From DASTSN01 sp035760665 (GTDB lineage Bacteria; Bacteroidota; Bacteroidia; Chitinophagales; Chitinophagaceae), in contig DASTSN010000109.1 of assembly GCA_035760665.1 (NCBI GenBank), positions 68,783 to 132,782 on the forward strand: a stretch of 64,000 bases of DNA, read 5' to 3'. Under the pieces are notes generated by a model. That model saw only the letters and a list, made by a program, of their open reading frames with translations. It searched no databases and was not told where the DNA came from. This document shows positions 50,863 to 59,316 of the stretch, in pieces. A program made the position numbers and the translations under genes. Position 1 is the stretch's first letter. Every line of letters starts with the position of its first letter.

Positions 50863-52917
50863 ATGTCAGTTCACAGAAGAAAAAATAAATTGTTTGAAAC
50901 TGCTCTTGTAAAAGAAGCGATCAAACACTCCTTTACAAAATTAAACCCGGTTGTTCAGTTTCGTAACCCGGTAATGTTCACGGTTTGGATAGGAACGGTG
51001 GTGATGGCCATTGTCTGTTTTTGGATCGCTGCCGGTGAAAAAGCACAAGGTGGTTTAGCGTATAACATTATCGTTACAGGTGTGCTTTTCTTCACATTGT
51101 TGTTTGCCAATTTCGCGGAAGCTATTGCAGAAGCGAGAGGTAAAGCACAGGCAGATAGTTTACGTAAGGCAAGAGAAGACACACCGGCAAAAAAAATCTT
51201 CCCCGTTGGTGATATGTATGTTAATGAAGTGAAGATTATCCCTTCTTCACAATTGCGCAAAGGCGATGTTTTTCTTTGCGAAACAGGTGATGTGATTCCA
51301 ATGGATGGAGAAATTATTGAAGGCATTGCAACCATTGACGAATCGGCAATCACAGGTGAATCGGCTCCTGTCATTCGTGAATCGGGCGGAGATAAATCAT
51401 CTGTTACGGGCGGAACAAAAGTTTTATCCGATCAAATAAAAGTGAAAGTAACAACTGAACCTGGTGAAACTTTTCTGGATAAAATGATTGCGTTGGTGGA
51501 GGGAGCGTCAAGACAAAAGACACCTAATGAAATTGCGTTGACAATATTACTGGCTTCATTCACTATTGTATTCATCATCGTATGTGTTACATTAAAACCC
51601 TTTGCCGATTATGCCAATACGCCTATTACCATAGCGGCATTTATTTCTCTGTTTGTTTGTTTAATACCAACCACCATTGGCGGTTTGTTGTCGGCCATTG
51701 GTATTGCCGGAATGGATAGGGCCTTACGGGCCAATGTAATCACCAAAAGTGGTAAGGCAGTTGAAACCGCGGGTGATATAGACACACTTCTCTTGGATAA
51801 AACAGGAACCATTACCATCGGTAATCGCAAGGCTACAAATTTTTATCCCGCTAACGGCATCAATGAAAATGAGTTTATTGAAATCGTGGTATTAAGTTCT
51901 CTTGCTGATGAAACGCCGGAAGGAAAATCAATTGTTGAACTGGGCCAAACCAAAGGAATAAAACTTTCTCCTGATACATCAACAATGCAGTTCATCAAGT
52001 TTACTGCTGAAACTAGAAGCAGTGGTGTTGATTTGCCAAACGGAATAAAGATTCGTAAAGGAGCATTTGATGCCATCAGAAATATGGTTTCCAAAAACGG
52101 CAACGGTATTCCGAAAGAAACAGAAGAAAGAGTAGAAATTATCTCGCAAAATGGCGGTACACCGTTAGTCGTCGCTGTAAATAACGAAGCGAAAGGCGTA
52201 ATTGAATTGCAGGATATCATCAAACCCGGAATACAGGAACGTTTTGAACGCTTGCGTAAAATGGGTGTAAAAACAGTAATGGTTACCGGCGATAATCCGC
52301 TTACGGCAAAATATATTGCTGAAAAAGCTGGCGTTGATGATTTTATTGCCGAAGCAAAGCCGGAGGATAAAATGCTGTATATCCGCAAAGAACAGCAAGG
52401 CGGAAAATTAGTTGCCATGATGGGTGATGGAACTAACGATGCACCTGCATTGGCACAGGCTGATGTGGGAGTAGCTATGAACAGCGGCACACAAGCTGCC
52501 AAAGAAGCCAGCAATATGGTTGACCTGGAAAATGATCCGACCAAGCTGATTGAGATTGTTGAAATAGGAAAACAATTACTAATGACAAGAGGTACGCTGA
52601 CAACCTTCTCTATTGCCAATGACGTTGCAAAATATTTTGCCATTGTTCCTGCATTGTTCATTGCATCCATTCCAGGTTTACAGGCTTTGAATATAATGGG
52701 ATTACACAGTCCTGAAAGTGCTATTCTGTCAGCAGTCATTTTTAATGCCATCATTATACCATTATTAATTCCCCTCGCATTGAAAGGAGTTGCTTACAAA
52801 CCAATTGGCGCCAGTGCATTGTTGCGAAGAAATCTTTTGATTTATGGATTTGGGGGCGTGATTGTTCCTTTTATTGGAATAAAGTTGATTGATTTGATAG
52901 TATCTATCTGGTTTTAA
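50863..52917 (+). CDS. kdpB: Potassium-transporting P-type ATPase, KdpB subunit
   Basis: A 684-residue type I P-type ATPase. The phosphorylated Asp312 lies in LLLDKTGTITIGNRKATNF. The A-domain has ATIDESAITGESAPVIRES, where the family regulatory Ser lies in the TGES motif. The nucleotide-binding and hinge parts are FTAETRSSGVDLP, KMGVKTVMVTGDNPLTAKYIAEKAGVDDF in parts, and MMGDGTNDAPALAQADVGVAMNSGTQAAKEAS in parts. Hydrolyses ATP to power K+ uptake with KdpA. Confidence 0.98.
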   Translation: MSVHRRKNKLFETALVKEAIKHSFTKLNPVVQFRNPVMFTVWIGTVVMAIVCFWIAAGEKAQGGLAYNIIVTGVLFFTLLFANFAEAIAEARGKAQADSLRKAREDTPAKKIFPVGDMYVNEVKIIPSSQLRKGDVFLCETGDVIPMDGEIIEGIATIDESAITGESAPVIRESGGDKSSVTGGTKVLSDQIKVKVTTEPGETFLDKMIALVEGASRQKTPNEIALTILLASFTIVFIIVCVTLKPFADYANTPITIAAFISLFVCLIPTTIGGLLSAIGIAGMDRALRANVITKSGKAVETAGDIDTLLLDKTGTITIGNRKATNFYPANGINENEFIEIVVLSSLADETPEGKSIVELGQTKGIKLSPDTSTMQFIKFTAETRSSGVDLPNGIKIRKGAFDAIRNMVSKNGNGIPKETEERVEIISQNGGTPLVVAVNNEAKGVIELQDIIKPGIQERFERLRKMGVKTVMVTGDNPLTAKYIAEKAGVDDFIAEAKPEDKMLYIRKEQQGGKLVAMMGDGTNDAPALAQADVGVAMNSGTQAAKEASNMVDLENDPTKLIEIVEIGKQLLMTRGTLTTFSIANDVAKYFAIVPALFIASIPGLQALNIMGLHSPESAILSAVIFNAIIIPLLIPLALKGVAYKPIGASALLRRNLLIYGFGGVIVPFIGIKLIDLIVSIWF

Positions 52918-52934
52918 CATTTAAATCACAAAAA

Positions 52935-53498
52935 ATGAAACAAAATATTTTACCTGCAATTCGGTTGACTATTGTTTGCATGGTATTCTTTATGGGAATT
53001 TATTCATTCATTATTTGGTTGCCTGCTCAAGTTGCACCAGGCAAAGGAAAAGGTGTAACCGTTTCGGTAAACAATAAAATTGTTGGATGGAAATTAATCG
53101 GGCAAAAATTTACAGATGATAAATATTTCTGGAGCCGGCCTTCTGCTGTTGATTACAACGCCGCATCTTCAGGCGGAAGCAATAAAGGCCCCACCAATCC
53201 TGATTATCTAAAGCAAGTGCAAGATCGAATTGATTCATTTTTAGTACACAATCCCGGCGTTCAGAAAAAAGACATTCCCTCTGATTTGGTAACAGCATCA
53301 GGTGCAGGACTTGATCCTGATATTTCAGTGCAAGCAGCAATGGTGCAGAGTAAGCGGGTAGCTGGTACCAGGCATCTTTCGGAAGAGAAAGTAAAAGATC
53401 TGGTAGCACAACACATTTCAAAACCTTTTTTGGGATTGTTCGGAACAGAGAGAGTAAATGTTCTTGATCTCAATATTGCATTAGACCAATTGAAATGA
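52935..53498 (+). CDS. kdpC: Potassium-transporting ATPase, KdpC subunit
   Basis: A 187-residue protein: N-terminal membrane helix (LTIVCMVFFMGIYSFIIWL), then a periplasmic domain with GQKFTDDKYFWSRPSAVDYNA, SSGGSNKGPTNP and VTASGAGLDPDIS, the standard KdpC signatures. Required for assembly and nucleotide affinity of the KdpFABC complex. 17 bp after kdpB. Confidence 0.96.
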   Translation: MKQNILPAIRLTIVCMVFFMGIYSFIIWLPAQVAPGKGKGVTVSVNNKIVGWKLIGQKFTDDKYFWSRPSAVDYNAASSGGSNKGPTNPDYLKQVQDRIDSFLVHNPGVQKKDIPSDLVTASGAGLDPDISVQAAMVQSKRVAGTRHLSEEKVKDLVAQHISKPFLGLFGTERVNVLDLNIALDQLK

Positions 53499-53566
53499 AA
53501 AACCTTTATCTCGTTTTTTAAGGGCAGATGTTCAAAATATATTGACAAAATAAATTTCCTGAAAAA

Positions 53567-54640
53567 ATGAAACTTTTATTGACTGCAGGTATTCTATTCA
53601 TTAGTGTTATTACACAAGCACAGGATTCAACCAAAAAAGGAAACCTTATTTTCACGGGTTCTGTCGACGCCTATTACCGTTACAATTTTCACAATGCAAA
53701 AGACTCGATGCATACAAACAACTACACCAGCTTCACCAACTCACAAAATTCTTTTGAATTAGGCATGGCTTCGTTGAAGGTGGACTACACAATCGGAAAG
53801 GTTGATGCTGTGGTTGATCTTGGATTCGGAAGAAGAGCCGAAGAGTTTTCTTATGACGATGGGGATCTCGATCAAAACAAAAATGGATTTATCACCCTTG
53901 CCAATTTGAAACAAGGCTACCTTTCATATGCCCCATCAGCCAAAGTAAAATTCACCATGGGTAAATGGTTTACGCATGTTGGATACGAAGTTCCTGATGC
54001 TTATTTAAACCGCAATTACAGCATGGATTATATGTTCTCTTACGGACCCTTTTCTCATACGGGAATAAAAATGGATGTGACGGCAAATAGTAACGTCGGT
54101 TTTATGATTGGCCTTGCTAATCCAACCGATTTTACCTCAGCAAGTTTTTCAAAGAAAAATTACCTGGCACAACTTCACTTCACTTCAACCAATGCCAAAA
54201 TCAATGGGTACCTGAATTATGTTGGGGGAAAAGATATGTCGGAGGCGATGATCAATCAATTTGATGCGGTTATTACAGGTATTATTTCTCATAAATTCAG
54301 TATTGGGTATAATGGCTCTGTAAAATCAGTAAAACCAGATGGAGGTAATAGCAATTCATGGTGGGGCTCTGCTTTATATCTAAATTTTGATCCAACCACA
54401 GTTTTTGGATTAACAACAAGAGTTGAATACTTCAACGATAAAAAATCAGTCGCCGGGTTTGGGACAAGCATTTTTGATTTCACATTATCAGGTAATATGC
54501 ATATTGATAACCTCACCATTATTCCTGAATTCAGGATAGACTCAGCAAACGATCCCTTGTTTTACAAAAACTCTGATGGAATTTCACCTACAGCAAAGCG
54601 CACTGAAAGTTTTATCTTGGCAGCAGTATATCATTTTTGA
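53567..54640 (+). CDS. Outer-membrane porin in the kdp operon
   Basis: A 357-residue barrel protein (signal LLLTAGILFISVITQAQ). The mature part starts GNLIFTGSVDAYYRYNFHN and has many alternating strands, with an aromatic C-terminal strand SFILAAVYHF. It fits the OmpL-like putative beta-barrel porin-2 family. A porin between kdpC and the sensor genes is a recurring Bacteroidota arrangement and presumably lets K+ cross the outer membrane under K+ limitation. Its stop lies 11 bp before the KdpD-like ATG. Confidence 0.85.
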   Translation: MKLLLTAGILFISVITQAQDSTKKGNLIFTGSVDAYYRYNFHNAKDSMHTNNYTSFTNSQNSFELGMASLKVDYTIGKVDAVVDLGFGRRAEEFSYDDGDLDQNKNGFITLANLKQGYLSYAPSAKVKFTMGKWFTHVGYEVPDAYLNRNYSMDYMFSYGPFSHTGIKMDVTANSNVGFMIGLANPTDFTSASFSKKNYLAQLHFTSTNAKINGYLNYVGGKDMSEAMINQFDAVITGIISHKFSIGYNGSVKSVKPDGGNSNSWWGSALYLNFDPTTVFGLTTRVEYFNDKKSVAGFGTSIFDFTLSGNMHIDNLTIIPEFRIDSANDPLFYKNSDGISPTAKRTESFILAAVYHF

Positions 54641-54651
54641 ATTTTCTGCAA

Positions 54652-55791
54652 ATGACAGATGAGGTAAACGATAGTGAAAAAAGAGCCGAGCAGTTCCTGA
54701 AACTATCAAGGACTAATAATCGCGGCAAGCTGAAAATTTACATTGGCATGAGTGCCGGCGTGGGTAAAAGTTACCGGATGTTGCAGGAGGCTCATCTATT
54801 ATTGGCCAGCGGTGTGAATGTTAAAGTGGGATATATCGAAACACATGGGAGAAAAGAAACCGAGGCATTGGTGGAAGGACTTCCTGTATTACCCAGAAGA
54901 AAAGTTTTTTATAAAGGAAAAGAATTAGATGAATTGGATGTACAGGCTGTTGTTTTGCTGCATCCGGAGGTGGTAATCGTGGATGAACTGGCACATTCAA
55001 ACATTCCCGGGAGTAAAAATGAGAAACGCTGGCAGGATGTACTTGAAATACTCGAGGCTGGTATCGATGTAATTACGGCGGTAAACATTCAGCACATCGA
55101 AAGCATTAACGAAGAGGTGGAACTGATTACTGGTGTGGAGATTAAGGAAAGAGTGCCTGACAGGCTTTTACAAATGGCCGATGAGGTGGTAAATATTGAC
55201 CTGACAGCACAGGAACTCATTAACCGGTTAAAAGAAGGAAAAATATATGATCATAGCAAAGTTCAGCAGGCACTGACAAATTTTTTCCAGCCCGAAAAAA
55301 TTTTACAGCTGCGCGAACTGGCGCTGAAAGAAGTAGCCGGGCAGGTGGAACGAAAAGTAGATTACGAGGTTACAGCGAAAGAACGTCCCTGGCGCCATGA
55401 ACATTTTTTAGCCTGCATCTCCTCTAACTACGAAATGGCACAACGTATTATCCGTAAAACCGCCAGGTTGGCATCTTATTATAATAGTAAATGGTTTGTA
55501 CTGTATGTGCAAACCTCGGGCGAGTCGGCTAATAAAATTTCGCTGGCGAATCAGCGTTATCTTATCAATAATTTTAAAAATGCTACCGAACTGGGTGCGG
55601 AAGTCATTCAAAAAAAAGCTGATAATATTGCAGCAATGATTATTGAAACCGTGAAAGAAAAACAAATCACAACAGTTTGCATAGGAAAGCCCCATGTCAG
55701 CTTGTTCAAAATCATTTTGAAGACCGGCGTATTTAACCAGTTGTTAAAAACACTCTCCGAGGAGGAGGTGGACCTTGTGATTTTATCCTGA
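54652..55791 (+). CDS. kdpD: KdpD-like sensor N-terminal protein (no kinase domain)
   Basis: A 379-residue protein from ATG 54652 that corresponds only to the N-terminal part of KdpD: the KdpD domain (Walker A GMSAGVGKSY at residues 32-41; Walker B VVIVDELAHSN at 107-117; GIDVITAVNIQHIESINE) plus a universal-stress-protein-like domain (residues 250-379; ITTVCIGKPHVSLFKIILK in the second half). The DUF4118 membrane region, GAF and histidine kinase of full-length KdpD (about 890 residues) are absent. The kinase function would be supplied by the next gene, which overlaps by one nt (TGATG). Confidence 0.9.
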   Translation: MTDEVNDSEKRAEQFLKLSRTNNRGKLKIYIGMSAGVGKSYRMLQEAHLLLASGVNVKVGYIETHGRKETEALVEGLPVLPRRKVFYKGKELDELDVQAVVLLHPEVVIVDELAHSNIPGSKNEKRWQDVLEILEAGIDVITAVNIQHIESINEEVELITGVEIKERVPDRLLQMADEVVNIDLTAQELINRLKEGKIYDHSKVQQALTNFFQPEKILQLRELALKEVAGQVERKVDYEVTAKERPWRHEHFLACISSNYEMAQRIIRKTARLASYYNSKWFVLYVQTSGESANKISLANQRYLINNFKNATELGAEVIQKKADNIAAMIIETVKEKQITTVCIGKPHVSLFKIILKTGVFNQLLKTLSEEEVDLVILS

Positions 55792-57482
55792 TGGCTACCA
55801 GTGTAAAAAATAAAATCCGGTTGGGGACATTGTTCCTTTTTCTTTTACTGCTTTTGTCCGGCGGGGTAGGTATCTTCAACCTGGTAAGCCTCAAGCATGA
55901 TGCAATCAGCATTCTGCGAAACAACTATGAATCCCTGGATTATTGTCATGTCATGCAGCAGCAACTCGACAGCTTTCATATCAATGCAGCCGCCTCAATA
56001 CAGCGGTTTGAGCAGGCATTACGCAGGCAGGAAGCTAATATTACAGAACCGGGCGAAAAAATAGTGACGCAGGAACTGCGTAATAATTTTACGAAACTCA
56101 AATCGGGCGATAGCTCGCTCGCTTTAGTAAGTGGCATAAGGCAACAGCTTCAATATGTTCTTAAACTGAATATGGAGGCTATTCAAAAAAAAAGTGTACT
56201 GACTGAAAGGAGGGCAAATCAAGCGTTGACATATATTTCTCTTATTGCTGCCGTGGTTTTTTTAATTGCATTGACTTTTTCGTTTAATTTTCCTTCCGTT
56301 ATTGCCAATCCAATACACGACCTGACTGAAGGCATCCAGGAAATCAGTCAAAAAAACTACCAACACCGGATTCACATCAACAGTAAAGATGAATTTGGAA
56401 AAATGGCGGCAGCTTTCAATGCCATGGCAGAGCGGCTGGAATATTTTGAAAACAGCAACCTGAATAAACTAATGTTTGAGAAGGCAAGGGCAGAAGCAGT
56501 AATTAACAGCCTGAAAGATGCCAGTATTGGCATTGATAAAAATAACATTGTTTTATTTGCCAATAGCCAGGCTCTCCAATTATTGAATCTGCAGGCCAGT
56601 GATATTGTTGGAAAGAAAGCGGATGATGTGGCAAAAAGAAATGATCTTTTCCGGTTCCTCCTAACCGATAAAAGCACGACTCCTTTTAAAATTGTGCTGA
56701 ATAACAAGGAAAATTATTTTATAAGAGAAATCATTGACGTGCCGCAGGAACAGGCAAAAAGCATCGTAATTGTGGTAAAAAACGTCACTACGTTTAAGGA
56801 GCTGGATGTTGCAAAAACCAATTTTATCGCTACCGTTTCCCATGAACTCAAAACACCCCTGGCGTCGTCAGATTTCAGCCTGAAGTTGCTGGGCGATGAA
56901 CGAACCGGGAAACTGAACAGCGATCAAAAAGAACTCGTCGGGCAGCTGAAACAGGATAACCAGCGAATGCTGCGAATATTAAGCGAACTCCTCACAATGT
57001 CTCAGATGGAAACCGGTAAAATTCACCTGGATATAAGCCCGGTATCAGCCAGGGAAATTGCAGATAATGCACTTGCTGCAACCAGTACCGCTGCCAAGGA
57101 AAAAGCCATCAGTATCAAATTGCAGATAGCCGAAAATCTCCCGGCTGTTCTTGCAGATAAAGAAAAGGCCGGGTGGGTGCTCGTTAATTTTCTCTCAAAT
57201 GCCATAAAATACGCTCCGCGAGAAAGCAAGGTGGATGTTGATATTACAAATGAAAATGGCCAGGTTGTATTTTCTGTCAGGGATCAGGGCGCCGGTATTG
57301 AAAAACAATACCAGGAGAAAGTGTTTGAGCGTTTCTTTAAAATACCCGGCACTAAAACAAATGGTACAGGGCTCGGGCTTTCTATTTCCAAAGAGTTTAT
57401 TGAAGCCATGTCTGGAAAAATAAGCGTACAAAGCGAGCCGGGTATGGGCAGTACCTTCACATTTTCACTCCCGGCCGGATGA
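55791..57482 (+). CDS. Histidine kinase with HAMP and PAS domains
   Basis: A 563-residue membrane kinase translationally coupled to the KdpD-like gene (TGATG at 55789-55793). Two membrane helices (about 11-30 and 145-170) flank a periplasmic helical domain. They are followed by HAMP (HDLTEGIQEISQKNYQHRI), PAS (about residues 230-335), and the dimerisation/phosphoacceptor segment ATVSHELKTPLASS with His351. The ATPase domain has the N box NFLSNAIKYAPRES, G1 VRDQGAGIEKQYQEKVFERFF in parts, and NGTGLGLSISKEFIEAM. It probably forms, with the KdpD-like protein, a two-piece K+ sensor. The matching regulator is likely the NtrC-type one at 47137-48480 (inference). Confidence 0.93.
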   Translation: MATSVKNKIRLGTLFLFLLLLLSGGVGIFNLVSLKHDAISILRNNYESLDYCHVMQQQLDSFHINAAASIQRFEQALRRQEANITEPGEKIVTQELRNNFTKLKSGDSSLALVSGIRQQLQYVLKLNMEAIQKKSVLTERRANQALTYISLIAAVVFLIALTFSFNFPSVIANPIHDLTEGIQEISQKNYQHRIHINSKDEFGKMAAAFNAMAERLEYFENSNLNKLMFEKARAEAVINSLKDASIGIDKNNIVLFANSQALQLLNLQASDIVGKKADDVAKRNDLFRFLLTDKSTTPFKIVLNNKENYFIREIIDVPQEQAKSIVIVVKNVTTFKELDVAKTNFIATVSHELKTPLASSDFSLKLLGDERTGKLNSDQKELVGQLKQDNQRMLRILSELLTMSQMETGKIHLDISPVSAREIADNALAATSTAAKEKAISIKLQIAENLPAVLADKEKAGWVLVNFLSNAIKYAPRESKVDVDITNENGQVVFSVRDQGAGIEKQYQEKVFERFFKIPGTKTNGTGLGLSISKEFIEAMSGKISVQSEPGMGSTFTFSLPAG

Positions 57483-57489
57483 TGTGTTT

Positions 57490-57873
57490 TCAACTCCTGT
57501 TTTCAAAATACGGCACTTCGTCATGGGAAATTTCTTCTTTCTGCAGCCAGTAAGCAAGTGTTACCACGTGACCATCTTTTGTTCGAAGCAGTCTTCCAAA
57601 AATAGCATTCGTCGGGTTAAACATCACATCGGTGACTCCAACGGTAAAAGTTTCAGGCTGTAGCGCCTGTTCAGAAACTGGCGGATTGTCTGTTTCGGAT
57701 TTGGCAGGCCCAGCAGTTTTTGCAGGGGGCGATGGCACCACAATCACCGTATAGTTGTTGAGTTCCAATAAGGCTTTTAAAAACTGAACACGCTGTGGTG
57801 TGGCGTTTCGTTCAACAATAGCACACTTAACAGCGTCCAACTCTTCAAACTCATGATTTTTATTAATGGCCAT
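57490..57873 (-). CDS. Hypothetical protein at the end of the nuo operon
   Basis: A 127-residue protein: a charged N-terminus (MAINKNHEFEELDAVKCAIVE) with RATPQRVQFLKALLELNNYTVIVV, a Pro-rich variable linker, then FTVGVTDVMFNPTNAIFGRLL and DGHVVTLAYWLQKEE. Proteins like this follow nuoN in related bacteria, as here (12 bp gap), but I know no function. It may be a cytoplasmic or peripheral accessory of complex I. It is the last gene of the operon; only 7 bp separate its stop from the convergent histidine kinase stop. Confidence 0.65.
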   Translation of the reverse strand: MAINKNHEFEELDAVKCAIVERNATPQRVQFLKALLELNNYTVIVVPSPPAKTAGPAKSETDNPPVSEQALQPETFTVGVTDVMFNPTNAIFGRLLRTKDGHVVTLAYWLQKEEISHDEVPYFENRS

Positions 57874-57885
57874 GTCTATCCTGCT

Positions 57886-59289
57886 TTATTGCATTAATGA
57901 ATGAATGTACTGGTAGGCCCCGCTTGCCAGCCCGGTAACCAGTATCCCGCCAAGGCAGATGAACATGGCAATTTTTGCTGATACGGGCAGGGATAGTTTT
58001 TCTATCGGCTCAGCATTGTTGTCCATAAAAATAGCTTTTACTACCCGCAGGTAATAATACAGAGAGATCACAATATTCAGCGCGGCAATACTAACCAGCA
58101 GGTAATGTTGTTTGCCGGCACCTGCCAGCAGTAAAAAGAACTTGCCAAAAAATCCTGCAGTAGGCGGTACACCTGCCAGGGAGAAAACGCCAATAGCTAT
58201 TGTCCAGCTCAGTACGGGATTGGTTTTATAAAAGCCTTTATAATCATCAATCGTTTCTTTACCGGTGACGGCACTGACATGACTGATTACACCAAATGCT
58301 GCCAGGTTAGAAAAAATATAGATCAGTACAAAATAAATCACTGATGTACTGCCTTCCGGCGATTGTCCGCTCATGCCCACTAATAGAAAGCCGGCTTGCG
58401 TAACAGATGAGAATGCCAGAAACCGTTTTAGGTTTTGCTGACGTATGGCAAACAGGTTACCGGTGAGCATGGTCAGCACTGACAGCAGGAACAGTACATT
58501 ATACCACACACCACTAAGCATTCCAAAAACATTGTACAAAACAGCCAGTAACACAAACACAACAGCCCCTTTTGATATCACCGAAAAATAAGAAGTGACA
58601 GCCACGGGAGCCCCTTCGTACACATCGGCTGTCCAGAAATGAAAAGGAACAACTGACATTTTGAAAGCAAGCCCTGAAAAAAATAGAAGGAATGAAAATA
58701 TTGCCAGCGGGCTGCCTGTTAGTTGTTGTGCTAGGTCAGGAAAATTTAAGGTGCCGGTTAATCCATAAATCAGGGAAATCCCAAATAATAATAAGCCCGA
58801 AGAGAAAGCGGATGAAAAGATAAACTTCATGGCTGCTTCTGCGGATCGGCGTTTTTCAAGGTCAAAATTCGCCAGCGCAGCCAGCGGTATGCCGGATAAT
58901 TCCAGCCCGAGATAGAACAGTAAAAGATTATTGGCCGAGAGCATAAAGAACATGCCCAGCAGCGTGGACAGCAGTAACAGGTAAAACTCCGGCACATGCT
59001 TGTGCGTTTTCAACCACGCGGTGGATTGCAGGGAGATGATCAGAGTACCCAGGTTTAGCAGGTTCTTTTCAAAGATTAATAGCTCATTTGTCCGGAACAT
59101 ATTTCCAAACAAGTTTCCGGAAGTGTTGCCGGTAAAACCGCTCACCAGGTTCAGGGCCAGCAGGATATTCAAAAGGGTAAGCAGCCGCTCATTCTTCCAT
59201 TCTTTTTTTCCCAGTTTGATAAATAAAAGAAGAAAGATGAGCAGGATTACTGCCAGCTCCTGCTTCATTAATACTAAAATTTCATTCAT
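57886..59289 (-). CDS. nuoN: NADH-quinone oxidoreductase subunit N
   Basis: A 467-residue proton-pumping membrane subunit of respiratory complex I. Typical segments: LLFYLGLELSGIPLAALANF, then AAMKFIFSSAFSSGLLLFG, MSVVPFHFWTADVYEGAPV and RFLAFSSVTQAGFLLVGM. Lys/Glu residues central to antiporter-like subunits are present in these helices. About 14 helices. 27 bp after nuoM. Confidence 0.95.
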   Translation of the reverse strand: MNEILVLMKQELAVILLIFLLLFIKLGKKEWKNERLLTLLNILLALNLVSGFTGNTSGNLFGNMFRTNELLIFEKNLLNLGTLIISLQSTAWLKTHKHVPEFYLLLLSTLLGMFFMLSANNLLLFYLGLELSGIPLAALANFDLEKRRSAEAAMKFIFSSAFSSGLLLFGISLIYGLTGTLNFPDLAQQLTGSPLAIFSFLLFFSGLAFKMSVVPFHFWTADVYEGAPVAVTSYFSVISKGAVVFVLLAVLYNVFGMLSGVWYNVLFLLSVLTMLTGNLFAIRQQNLKRFLAFSSVTQAGFLLVGMSGQSPEGSTSVIYFVLIYIFSNLAAFGVISHVSAVTGKETIDDYKGFYKTNPVLSWTIAIGVFSLAGVPPTAGFFGKFFLLLAGAGKQHYLLVSIAALNIVISLYYYLRVVKAIFMDNNAEPIEKLSLPVSAKIAMFICLGGILVTGLASGAYQYIHSLMQ

Positions 59290-59316
59290 AAAAAATCCAG
59301 CTGCGTATTCATGTTG

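Noticed and set aside
54652..57482. A frameshift splitting one full-length KdpD gene
   Set aside because: The two genes overlap as TGATG with proper starts. The kinase has its own two membrane helices, periplasmic domain, HAMP and PAS regions, not the DUF4118/GAF region of KdpD. It is a distinct protein, not a broken C-terminal half.
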